A stretch of 29,616 nucleotides of DNA, taken from IMG/VR virus record IMGVR_UViG_3300042341_000595, positions 1-29,616 of that record; one strand, 5' to 3'. Numbering within the stretch: position 1 is the stretch's first letter; each line of letters starts with the position of its first letter. The position numbers and the translations under genes were made by a program. This stretch comes from a virus. Below, piece after piece: positions 22,976-29,616 of the stretch. Under the pieces are notes generated by a model. It worked only from the letters and a program-made list of their open reading frames with translations, did not search any database and had not been told where the DNA came from.

Positions 22976-24534
22976 TGGAACAAGACAATCTAACAGCCAA
23001 GCAAAAAGATTACGCCATATTTTTGCCGGCTATTAGTGGATTCTACGCCACCTTTGTAGGCAAGCAGCGTGATCCAGTAAATGGTCCCTATGTGGAGCCA
23101 GGTCGTATGCCCGCAGGTATTCCTGATATGGAACAACTGAACTGGCTCAACAGCCAGCAAGCATTGTTTCCATATCGGTGGAGTCTGTATTCAGGTGGAC
23201 ACGCCAACTTAGATCTTACCAAACCAGACTGGTCAGAGGATATGGTTCGTAATCGTGAGCCTGGCACACTCGTGTTAGGCGACTCGGGTGGATTCCAGAT
23301 TGCCAAAGGTCTGTGGGAAGGCGATTGGAAAGCCAACTCGGGCTGTGCCAAAGCACAAAAGAAGCGCGAATCTATTCTCAAATGGCTAGACGGTGTTGCC
23401 ACATACGGCATGACTCTGGATATCCCTACCTGGGTTATTCATGACAAGAATGCCAGCGACAAGTGCGGTATCAAAACACTGCAAGAAGCAGTTGACGCTA
23501 CCAAATACAACAACGAATACTTTATGAAACATCGTAAAGGTGTTAAAAATGGTGGCATGAAAGTGTTGAATGTTCTGCAGGGTGCCAGTCATGCCGACGC
23601 TGATCGCTGGTACGACCTAATGAAAGACTACTGCGATCCTGTCAAGTATCCAGACACTCACTTCAACGGCTGGAGCATGGGCGGACAGAACATGTGTGAT
23701 GTGCATTTGGTGCTCAAGCGTTTGGTAGCATTGCGACATGACAATTTGTTGCAACCAGGTATTCACGATTGGATGCACTTTTTGGGTACCAGCAAGTTGG
23801 AATGGGCCGTGCTGCTGACTGTGATTCAGCGAGCAGTTAGAAAGTATGTGAATCCAGAATTTACCATTTCTTTTGATTGTGCCAGTCCATTCCTGGCCAC
23901 TGCCAATGGTCAAGTGTATCACGAGATTGTGCTGCCACACAATGGCAAGTGGAGTTACAGAATGAATCCCATTGCGGATGACAAAAAGTACAGCACAGAC
24001 ACACGCCCGTATGGACAAGCAGTGGTGGCAGATGGCCTGGTTGATAAATTCGACGAAAGTCCCATCAGCCAACATCTGCAGATGAAAGATATTTGTTATT
24101 ACAAACCCGGTGACCTAAATAAGATTGGCAAAGAAGGCAAAACAAGTTGGGACAGTTTCAGCTATGCTTTGTTGATGGGTCATAATGTGTGGTTACATTT
24201 GGAATCAGTGCAACGGGCCAACAGAGAATTTGATGCTGGATCAAGACCCAAAATGATGTGGGACACCAATGGCGATTACACCAAGTTTGAAGACATTGTG
24301 GAAGCAATCTTTGCTACACCAGATCGAGCAGAAGCAGAAGCCATCATTGAACAGTACGATCGTTATTGGATGGACATAGTCGGCACTCGCGGATTCAAAG
24401 GCAAGAAGGCCAAAAACGCCCGTTCACAATTCAACGCATTGTTCGAAACAGTTGACGACGAGGTCGATGATAATGTACAATCACAACAAGCAATAGACGA
24501 TCGAATTGCAATTCAAGAAGATTTAGGTTTATGA
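22975..24534 (+). CDS. dpdA: TGT/DpdA-like guanine transglycosylase, 519 aa
   Basis: ATG 22975 overlaps the clamp stop (TGATG); a GTG one codon earlier is less likely. Transglycosylase landmarks: G-D103-S-G-G-F-Q (TGT DSGGFQ, general acid/base Asp), TYGMTLDIPTW, VLQGAS (TGT VQGG region), GWSMGG, HFLGTSK, and F-D301-C (TGT MFDC, nucleophile Asp). No CxCxxC zinc cluster follows D301, unlike tRNA TGT. At 519 aa it exceeds bacterial TGT (~375 aa), leaving a C-terminal extension. Phage DpdA proteins exchange guanine in DNA for a 7-deazaguanine precursor to block host nucleases; that is the best fit given the lack of tRNA genes. A tRNA target cannot be ruled out. The adjacent genes overlap at stop-start. 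Confidence 0.75.
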   Translation: MEQDNLTAKQKDYAIFLPAISGFYATFVGKQRDPVNGPYVEPGRMPAGIPDMEQLNWLNSQQALFPYRWSLYSGGHANLDLTKPDWSEDMVRNREPGTLVLGDSGGFQIAKGLWEGDWKANSGCAKAQKKRESILKWLDGVATYGMTLDIPTWVIHDKNASDKCGIKTLQEAVDATKYNNEYFMKHRKGVKNGGMKVLNVLQGASHADADRWYDLMKDYCDPVKYPDTHFNGWSMGGQNMCDVHLVLKRLVALRHDNLLQPGIHDWMHFLGTSKLEWAVLLTVIQRAVRKYVNPEFTISFDCASPFLATANGQVYHEIVLPHNGKWSYRMNPIADDKKYSTDTRPYGQAVVADGLVDKFDESPISQHLQMKDICYYKPGDLNKIGKEGKTSWDSFSYALLMGHNVWLHLESVQRANREFDAGSRPKMMWDTNGDYTKFEDIVEAIFATPDRAEAEAIIEQYDRYWMDIVGTRGFKGKKAKNARSQFNALFETVDDEVDDNVQSQQAIDDRIAIQEDLGL

Positions 24535-25040
24535 TTAGAAAAGATCACGACGATTCGGTAAAGTTCTTTACTGGAACAGAAGTAGAACACACTCCTGCAT
24601 TGGGAAAGAAAACTCTGTTTGTGGTGGGTGTGCAGTCAGTGGATGACATTGCTGCACACCTAACAGGCTGCGAACACATCTACTTTGGCGCCAACCAGAG
24701 TTTTCCCAACTATGACATCAATGCTCGTGGTTGGCTAGACTGGGAGAACATGATTGGACCATTCCTAGACCGAGGTTATCTATGCACCCTAGACATAGAT
24801 GTCAAATCCGTGGAAGGCTTGTTAGAAAGCGGATTCACCGAACATCACAACTTCATTCCCATGATATCGGTCAAGCTGCCTTACATACGCCAGCTGGGCT
24901 ACAACGCCACACTCAAACTGGACGACAAAGACTTTGCTGCTACCAATCCTGGAGTGTGGTGTCACAGTGTACACAAATTACAAAGTCGCACAGCATTCAC
25001 TGACTGGGATCAGTACAACAAAGACGAGGTAGTAAAATGA
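24531..25040 (+). CDS. Unknown protein coupled to dpdA, 169 aa
   Basis: ATGA overlap with the transglycosylase at one end and with the next gene at the other indicates a coupled operon. The protein alternates strands and helices as in half a barrel: KTLFVVGVQSVDDIA, HIYFGANQSF, FLDRGYLCTLDIDVKSVEGLLESGF, FIPMISVKLPYI, then a polar tail with PGVWCHSVHKL. I recall similar proteins in T4-like marine phages beside transglycosylase-like genes but no named function. It could be an accessory of base modification. No catalytic motif can be assigned. Confidence 0.6.
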   Translation: MIRKDHDDSVKFFTGTEVEHTPALGKKTLFVVGVQSVDDIAAHLTGCEHIYFGANQSFPNYDINARGWLDWENMIGPFLDRGYLCTLDIDVKSVEGLLESGFTEHHNFIPMISVKLPYIRQLGYNATLKLDDKDFAATNPGVWCHSVHKLQSRTAFTDWDQYNKDEVVK

Positions 25041-25327
25041 TTAGATGGTTATGGTCAAGAATGATGAAATGGGGTTGGGATTTCAACCACAATCTACAAG
25101 AAAACGATGTAGTCTATGCCCTAGGAAGCAGAGATGATGATAGTATTGAATTGTCAGACCCATTAACCTTTAGAATACAAACAGTGTTGGGCGGCACCTT
25201 GATAGAAACCAGTTATTATCATAGGAAATCAGAGGATCGTCGCTCTAAATTATATATTGTCACACCAGAAGAAAACTTGTCTGAAAGTGTGGGTAAAATT
25301 GTAACCATGGAACTACTACAAAAATGA
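25037..25327 (+). CDS. Small hypothetical protein, 96 aa
   Basis: ATGA overlaps on both sides show it belongs to the same operon. The N-terminus is rich in Trp/Met (MIRWLWSRMMKWGWDF) and might touch a membrane or form a hydrophobic helix. The rest is beta-like (DVVYALGSRDDDSIELSDPLTFRIQTVLGGTLIETSYYH) with a polar end. Not recognised. Confidence 0.5.
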   Translation: MIRWLWSRMMKWGWDFNHNLQENDVVYALGSRDDDSIELSDPLTFRIQTVLGGTLIETSYYHRKSEDRRSKLYIVTPEENLSESVGKIVTMELLQK

Positions 25328-25797
25328 TACAAGCACAACGAGAAGCAATAGATCGCATCGTGGAAAAGGCCGAACGCAAAGTCTGGGTCACATTCCAAAA
25401 AGAAGGCATACATAAATACCCTGCGGCGCTGACAGATCCAGCGTTGGCCACAGGAGATGAATATGATGTATCGTTTTTGGGCCATCCTCATCGCCACATC
25501 TTTCATTTCAGGGTGTGGATCGATGTGTTCCATAATGACCGGGACATCGAGTTCATCCAATTCAAACGCTGGCTCGAAAACCTGTTCCGGCCTAAACATA
25601 CCGACAATAACAATAATACGGATTCCGTTCTAAGCCTTGACTACAAAAGTTGCGAGATGATCGCAGATGACATATATATACAGATTGCACAGCGATATCC
25701 GGACAGAGCTGTGTGGATTGAAGTATCCGAAGACAATGAAAACGGCTGCTTGATCAAGTATGAACTTTCTCGTCCTAACCTCTCTTTAAAAATTTAA
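25324..25797 (+). CDS. QueD/PTPS (T-fold)-like protein without catalytic Cys, 157 aa
   Basis: The layout matches 6-pyruvoyl-tetrahydropterin synthase/QueD: FQKEGIH30KYP aligns with the F-x-x-A-H-R-L-P start, GHPH56-R-H58-IFHFRVWIDV with the HGH zinc pair and strand, DIEFIQFKRWLENLF with the DFxxLK helix, SCEMIADDIYIQI with the TSExxA helix, and VWIEVSE136DNENGC with the final E-containing strand. Zinc ligands H30/H56/H58 and E136 are thus present, but no Cys lies in the loop before HRH where QueD has its catalytic Cys. QueD makes 6-carboxytetrahydropterin for preQ0. Placed in a coupled operon with the DpdA-like gene, this one may do related or altered chemistry. Alignment was by eye. Confidence 0.55.
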   Translation: MIQAQREAIDRIVEKAERKVWVTFQKEGIHKYPAALTDPALATGDEYDVSFLGHPHRHIFHFRVWIDVFHNDRDIEFIQFKRWLENLFRPKHTDNNNNTDSVLSLDYKSCEMIADDIYIQIAQRYPDRAVWIEVSEDNENGCLIKYELSRPNLSLKI

Positions 25798-25808
25798 AAA
25801 TTTTTAAA
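25785..25808. repeat. AT-only direct repeat and palindrome at a gene junction
   Basis: TTTAAAAA occurs at 25785-25792 and 25793-25800 and is followed at once by its complement TTTTTAAA (25801-25808), giving a 16-base perfect palindrome overlapping the stop at 25795-25797. It contrasts with the mixed composition around it. A similar AT-rich stretch with the shared nonamer TTTAAATCT lies before the gene at 26062. It may be a promoter UP-like sequence, a weak terminator or a recombination seam. Confidence 0.5.
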
Positions 25809-25836
25809 TCTCATCAACCTTTAAAAAAGAAACATC

Positions 25837-26058
25837 ATGGCCAAACAACTCGTACAAGCCAACCCCAAGTCTACAGCAGCACTGGAAGAACTAGGAACCT
25901 TTCTGGAATTTTGTTGCGATTTTGGATATCGTTACAATGAAGCAGACCTGTATAACTTCAAAAGTTATGCCTGGCAGCAATACAACAAGTTCACGCAGGG
26001 TAAAAACGCTCGTGACATGTGGGCCGAAGATGCTCGTAGGTTAAACAGAAATATTTAA
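25837..26058 (+). CDS. Small hypothetical protein, 73 aa
   Basis: Helical, polar protein: LVQANPKSTAALEELGTFLEFCCDFGYRYNEADLYNF then SYAWQQYNKFTQGKNARDMWAEDARRLN. A 39-base AT-rich gap precedes the ATG, with AAAAAAGAAA but no real Shine-Dalgarno. No family recognised. It may start a new transcript after the AT palindrome. Confidence 0.5.
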   Translation: MAKQLVQANPKSTAALEELGTFLEFCCDFGYRYNEADLYNFKSYAWQQYNKFTQGKNARDMWAEDARRLNRNI

Positions 26059-26061
26059 ATC

Positions 26062-26928
26062 TTGGTTACAATATTTTTTGTTCCAGGAATGTTTGGATCA
26101 ACTGTTGAATTTGTGCTAAGGTCGTATACAGACAAATTCAACAAGGTCAATGGAGAAGTGTTGTCGGATGGATCTATGCATTCATTTGAAAAAGCGTTTC
26201 ACCCAACTGATATGGAATCAATAACTCCAAAATCTGTGGTAGATATATCCACCCCAATATATCCATTTAAAAAACAACATTTTCCTGAAATACTACAAGC
26301 GTTTTTGAACAATAAGCTCATACACAACACAATAATACTACATGCTGATTCCTTACGAGCAGCCGAACTTAATATTTTATTTCAATATCACAAAATAGCG
26401 TTTGGTGAAAAACTAAACCTCGGCCTTGATATTTTTTGTTACAATAATACTCATGACATTGTAAACTGGAATCAAAATTATACTCACTGGGACCAAATGC
26501 AGTCATGGGAGTTGCGAGAATGGTTTAGTTTGTTTTATGTTCCATGGGTGCAGGAATGGATTGAGTCACAACATCAAGCGCCCGATACATATTTAAAAGT
26601 GTGCAATACTGATATACTGTATGATACTAAGAATACTTTCAAACGCATTTTTAAATTTCTTAATTTAACACCGACCGGCGATCTTGATTTGTTTATTGCT
26701 GATTGGACAAAAAAACAGCAATACATTGTAGACGAGTTTGACTTGTTAGATCGTATAGTTGATTGCTCTATTAATAATCAACCACTGGAGTGGCAACCCA
26801 TTAACCTCATAGCAGAAGCTATTGTGCAACAGAGACTACGAGCAGTTGGTTACGAAATACGGTGTGATGGACTAGATACGTTTCCAACAGATTCCAGAAC
26901 ACTTTACAACTTATTGGAGAAATGCTAA
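26062..26928 (+). CDS. Sulfotransferase-like protein in an AT-rich insert, 288 aa
   Basis: TTG 26062 is taken as start because it keeps the first strand and loop, TIFFVPGMFGSTVEFVLRSY, where sulfotransferases bind PAPS; the next ATG (26089) would remove it. The C-terminal part has the sulfotransferase-like VCNTDILYDTKNTFKRIFKFLNLTPTGDLDLFIADW. The loop lacks a standard Lys/Arg-x-G-T/S, so activity is doubtful. Base composition is clearly poorer in G+C than its neighbours, with Ile/Asn-rich codons, and AT-rich junctions lie upstream, suggesting recent acquisition. Possible role: sulfation of a sugar or lipid, alongside the glycosyltransferase and epimerase nearby. Confidence 0.55.
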   Translation: MVTIFFVPGMFGSTVEFVLRSYTDKFNKVNGEVLSDGSMHSFEKAFHPTDMESITPKSVVDISTPIYPFKKQHFPEILQAFLNNKLIHNTIILHADSLRAAELNILFQYHKIAFGEKLNLGLDIFCYNNTHDIVNWNQNYTHWDQMQSWELREWFSLFYVPWVQEWIESQHQAPDTYLKVCNTDILYDTKNTFKRIFKFLNLTPTGDLDLFIADWTKKQQYIVDEFDLLDRIVDCSINNQPLEWQPINLIAEAIVQQRLRAVGYEIRCDGLDTFPTDSRTLYNLLEKC

Positions 26929-26929
26929 C

Positions 26930-27331
26930 ATGGGTGCAAGCAGAGAAAAAGATTTGGCAGACTTTGACCTTGAGCGTTTTGTTGACATGTTCGACGAAGC
27001 TATGACCAGTCAAGATCCGCGTGTGATGGATGCGCTGCGCGGTCTCATGATGATAGTGCTACTGACTCGTCCTGAAATCAAAACAGAACACAGTCGCAAC
27101 CATGGACCTCTGAGAAGATTGTTCGAAGACATGAATCATCTAAATAGACGTATGCATGACATGGAAGACAAAGTCAATAACATGGGTCGATCTAGTGATT
27201 CGGCTGAAAAATATGCATACACCCATTATCCTGACAAAAAGTATGCCATGACTGCTACACAGGCAATGGCCGCGCAAATTGATCGAGATGTATTGAACCG
27301 AGTACAAGGACTAAATGAACGAGAAGATTAA
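26930..27331 (+). CDS. Hypothetical helical protein, 133 aa
   Basis: ATG 26930 follows the upstream stop by one base with GGAG before it. It is almost wholly helical: DFDLERFVDMFDEAMTSQDPRVMDALRGLMMIVLLT, then RRLFEDMNHLNRRMHDMEDKVNNM, a probable coiled coil, and a polar tail. It looks like a small adaptor or regulator. The next gene starts inside its last 17 bases, implying coupling. Not recognised. Confidence 0.55.
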   Translation: MGASREKDLADFDLERFVDMFDEAMTSQDPRVMDALRGLMMIVLLTRPEIKTEHSRNHGPLRRLFEDMNHLNRRMHDMEDKVNNMGRSSDSAEKYAYTHYPDKKYAMTATQAMAAQIDRDVLNRVQGLNERED

Positions 27332-27602
27332 ACAATTTGCCGAACAGGCTAAAAAATATGCTCTTGATGCTATGATTAAAATCACAGACCGAGAACAAGC
27401 ATTGAAAGTGTATTCGGAATCTTATGATACAAAGTTCGCCGAGTTGATTGTGACGGAATGCTTGCGGCAGGTTGAAGAACAATACAAACCTGTGTTGGAA
27501 GATGAAGTCATGATGAAGGACACGCATTGGGGTGGATATGTCCAATGCGGTGTTGATAGTTATGTGGCCATTAGAGAACATTTTTTTGGAGTTGAAGAAT
27601 GA
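27315..27602 (+). CDS. Small conserved-type phage protein, 95 aa
   Basis: Starts at ATG 27315 with AGGA upstream, overlapping the previous gene. The segments KFAELIVTECLRQVEEQ and a C-terminal REHFFGVEE match a small protein that I recall as very common in marine phages (FAELIVRECxxV ... IKEHFGVE), never with a known function. The middle has WGGYVQCGVDSYVAI. Both ends overlap neighbours, so it is translated within the operon. Confidence 0.65.
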   Translation: MNEKIKQFAEQAKKYALDAMIKITDREQALKVYSESYDTKFAELIVTECLRQVEEQYKPVLEDEVMMKDTHWGGYVQCGVDSYVAIREHFFGVEE

Positions 27603-28801
27603 GAAAACTATTTTATTGTGGTTTGGAGTCGTATGAAGCAAGGTACACTCTACAACTGACTGAATGGAACCGTCGTGTGTTCGATCGTAGAGGGTTGGAT
27701 GTAGTTTATGTTCCAGGCAGCACCATTGACAACACACAAAGTATCAGCGTGGGACAGGTGTTGGATGCACACGGCCGCAGTTACTTTGGCATGAGCCAAA
27801 TGATGAATCTTGTGCAAATGATGCGCCGAGGAGAAGTCACAAGTGAAGATGTGATCTACTTTGAAGACATGTTTCAGCCCGGTATCGAGAGCTTGCCTTA
27901 TATTCTTGATCAAGTGGATGCGGATCAGCGTCCTAGGATCTATGTTCGCTGTCTTGCTCAGGCCATTGATCCTGATGATTTTGTTCATGTATGGGGCATG
28001 GAAAAGTGGATGGGCCTGTATGAAAAAATGGTCAATGAGTTTGTGACAGGTGTGCTTGCTACCAACGAAGAAATGGTTGCTCACATGCGTATTGCAGGCT
28101 GGACTGCTCCTATCTACAACATCTCAGGCTTGGCGTTCGGCAAGGCAGAAGTACTGGAACGCATCGGCGGTGCGGAAAAAGTCCGACCATTTGAAGAACG
28201 CCCTCGTCGAGTGGGTTTTGCAGCTAGGTTTGATCAAGAAAAACAACCGGGCTTCTTCATGGATCTGATTGAGATGTACGGTGAACTCACCACGGAGCCT
28301 TGTGAGTTTGCCATCTACTCCGGCGGTGCATTGCGCAGCAACAATCCTGAATTTGTGACCCGTGCTAGAGCCATGGAAGCAGCCGGCAAGTTAAAAATCT
28401 ATGACAACATAAGCAAGAATGAATATTATGATCATCTCAATGACACTCGTGTATTGTTCAATTGTGCTTTACAGGACTGGGTTAGCAACACCGTCTCGGA
28501 AGCTGACACTCTTGGAGCTAATGTGCTCTATCCTGCTTATCGTAGCTTTCCTGAAACTTTTGCAAACGATCCTAATCGACTTTATGTTCCCTGGAGCATA
28601 GATGATGCTTATCACAAGATGCAAAACTTGCTGCGTGAACCACATCACAACATGGGCTTGATCAGCGACTGGAACAACGGCACAGTTGATCGTGTGGTTG
28701 ATATCATTGAAGGCCGCGGCGAACAATGGAATCGTGCAGGCAATCGATATCGTGATCATGTGGCACAAGACAAATATCATGTGAGAAAGATCGAATCATG
28801 A
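27599..28801 (+). CDS. GT-B glycosyltransferase, 400 aa
   Basis: ATGA overlap with the preceding gene. Two Rossmann-like halves: the N-terminal one has YCGLESYEARYTLQL and VIYFEDMFQPGIESLPYIL; the C-terminal one starts at about V205 (RVGFAARFDQEKQPGFFMDLI), the strand-loop-helix typical of GT4-like enzymes that bind the sugar nucleotide, and has D293-WVSNTVSEADTLG with the usual late Glu of the donor site. Expected to move a sugar to phage DNA bases, a virion protein or a surface glycan. The adjacent epimerase, coupled by ATGA, could supply UDP-galactose as the donor. Confidence 0.8.
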   Translation: MRKLFYCGLESYEARYTLQLTEWNRRVFDRRGLDVVYVPGSTIDNTQSISVGQVLDAHGRSYFGMSQMMNLVQMMRRGEVTSEDVIYFEDMFQPGIESLPYILDQVDADQRPRIYVRCLAQAIDPDDFVHVWGMEKWMGLYEKMVNEFVTGVLATNEEMVAHMRIAGWTAPIYNISGLAFGKAEVLERIGGAEKVRPFEERPRRVGFAARFDQEKQPGFFMDLIEMYGELTTEPCEFAIYSGGALRSNNPEFVTRARAMEAAGKLKIYDNISKNEYYDHLNDTRVLFNCALQDWVSNTVSEADTLGANVLYPAYRSFPETFANDPNRLYVPWSIDDAYHKMQNLLREPHHNMGLISDWNNGTVDRVVDIIEGRGEQWNRAGNRYRDHVAQDKYHVRKIES

Positions 28802-29616
28802 GCACTGTTGTAGTAACAGGTGCTGCTGGTTACATTGGTGGCGAAATTGCCCTGTTGTTGAAAGATGCAGGGCACACTGTGGTTGGTATTGATCGCAGAC
28901 CCTTGTCAAGTCATCTCAAAGACGTTATGGACTTTGTACAAGCAGACTTTGACAGCGACGACTCTTATCGCAAGTTGATTTCTGTACGGCCCGCAGCCAT
29001 TGTACACTGTGCAGGCACCAGCTTGGTTGGCCCTAGCATTCTGCGTCCCAGTGATTACTACAACAACAATGTGGTCAAGACTCTCAACCTGCTGAACATT
29101 GTTATGGCTGCAATGCCGCAAACCAGATTTATCTTTAGCAGCAGTGCAGCAGTGTACGGTGACCCTGTTATGACTCCGTGTGATGAAGTTGATCCAAAGG
29201 AACCCATAAGTCCCTATGGTCAAAGCAAACTGATGGTGGAACAGATCCTGGAAAGTTATCACCGTGCATATGGTCTAGACTATGTGGCATTTCGCTATTT
29301 CAATGCGTGTGGCGCAGACAGCCAAGGCCGGCACGGTCAAGAGCCCGGGGCAACACACATCATTGCTCGAGTGCTGGAAAGCATTCGGGACCGTACAGAA
29401 TTTGTGCTCAACGGCATTGATTACCCCACTCCCGACGGAACCTGTGTACGAGACTATGTGCATGTGGAAGATATTGCCCGAGCACACGTCATGGCGCTGG
29501 ATTCAAAAGTCACAGCAGGCGTATACAATCTTGGATCCAACAACGGAACCAGCAACAGAGAAATCATTGATACAGCACAACAGGTCACTGGCAGTGCTGC
29601 GGTCGTTCAACTTAGT
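28798..29616 (+). CDS. galE: UDP-glucose 4-epimerase GalE-like, 3' truncated by the window (273 codons seen)
   Basis: Short-chain dehydrogenase-type epimerase. It starts at ATG 28798 overlapping the glycosyltransferase stop and is still open at the window end. The NAD-binding loop is G8-A-A-G11-Y-I-G14, followed by an acidic VGID strand end; then FSSSAAVYG (S114-S116), the catalytic Y140-G-Q-S-K144, RYFNACGAD, and GTCVRDYVHVEDIARAH, all diagnostic of GalE rather than other epimerases. The full protein is usually about 330 aa, so some 50-60 residues are missing. It interconverts UDP-glucose and UDP-galactose, feeding the neighbouring glycosyltransferase. Confidence 0.92.
   Translation, partial: MSTVVVTGAAGYIGGEIALLLKDAGHTVVGIDRRPLSSHLKDVMDFVQADFDSDDSYRKLISVRPAAIVHCAGTSLVGPSILRPSDYYNNNVVKTLNLLNIVMAAMPQTRFIFSSSAAVYGDPVMTPCDEVDPKEPISPYGQSKLMVEQILESYHRAYGLDYVAFRYFNACGADSQGRHGQEPGATHIIARVLESIRDRTEFVLNGIDYPTPDGTCVRDYVHVEDIARAHVMALDSKVTAGVYNLGSNNGTSNREIIDTAQQVTGSAAVVQLS

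Overview
This window looks like part of a large, strictly lytic T4-like (tevenvirus-type) myovirus, probably from a marine or other aquatic bacterium. Every gene I can support lies on the + strand. Most neighbours are joined by ATGA/GTGA stop-start overlaps, intergenic space is minimal, and the recognisable core genes are T4-type: a gp43 family-B DNA polymerase, a gp45-like sliding clamp and a DsbA-like small DNA-binding protein. I see no integrase, tRNA, rRNA, IS element or CRISPR array, and no gap over 300 bases without a gene. The host cannot be determined from the window.

Layout. (1) 1-3103: the tail of an unidentified gene, a small beta-rich hypothetical protein, a HxGH nucleotidylyltransferase, a calcineurin-type phosphoesterase and a GT-A glycosyltransferase, closed by a clear rho-independent terminator (3124-3147). 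(2) 3171-18072: a long late-type block of proteins that look virion-internal. It holds two giant multidomain proteins (1447 and 1466 aa), a GNAT/ParB-like fusion, a complete Dps ferritin and several small basic Cys-containing proteins. Many begin with a short leader of the type M-(R/K)-x-x-E-(F/L)-x-x-E, and the large ones carry repeated internal (V/L)-x-E sites. Both features resemble T4 capsid-targeting leaders and gp21 prohead-protease sites. (3) 18073-22975: a replication block with a perfect-consensus sigma70 promoter, dsbA, gene 43, a degenerate methyltransferase-like gene and the clamp. (4) 22975-25797: a TGT/DpdA-like transglycosylase, an unidentified 169-aa protein, a small unknown and a QueD/PTPS-fold-like protein, suggesting 7-deazaguanine chemistry on DNA. 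(5) 25837-29616: small unknowns, an AT-rich sulfotransferase-like insert, a GT-B glycosyltransferase and a 3'-truncated GalE-type epimerase.

The most interesting reading is of block 2. The two giant proteins look like polyproteins of enzymes packed in the head: a nucleotidyltransferase, two HExxH metallopeptidases, an amidoligase and a LysM domain. At three internal places a candidate protease site (E followed by G or D) is followed at once by what looks like a bacterial export signal: one weak lipobox signal and two twin-arginine signals with AxA ends. Such signals normally work only at an N-terminus, so head-maturation cleavage could unmask them and let injected enzymes be exported by the host Sec/Tat machinery. 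This is inference from sequence pattern, but it is testable.

Regulation visible in sequence: (A/C/T)TAAATA late-promoter-like octamers sit 4-7 bases before several start codons that lack a Shine-Dalgarno, implying almost leaderless late mRNAs. The replication genes instead have good GGAG sites.
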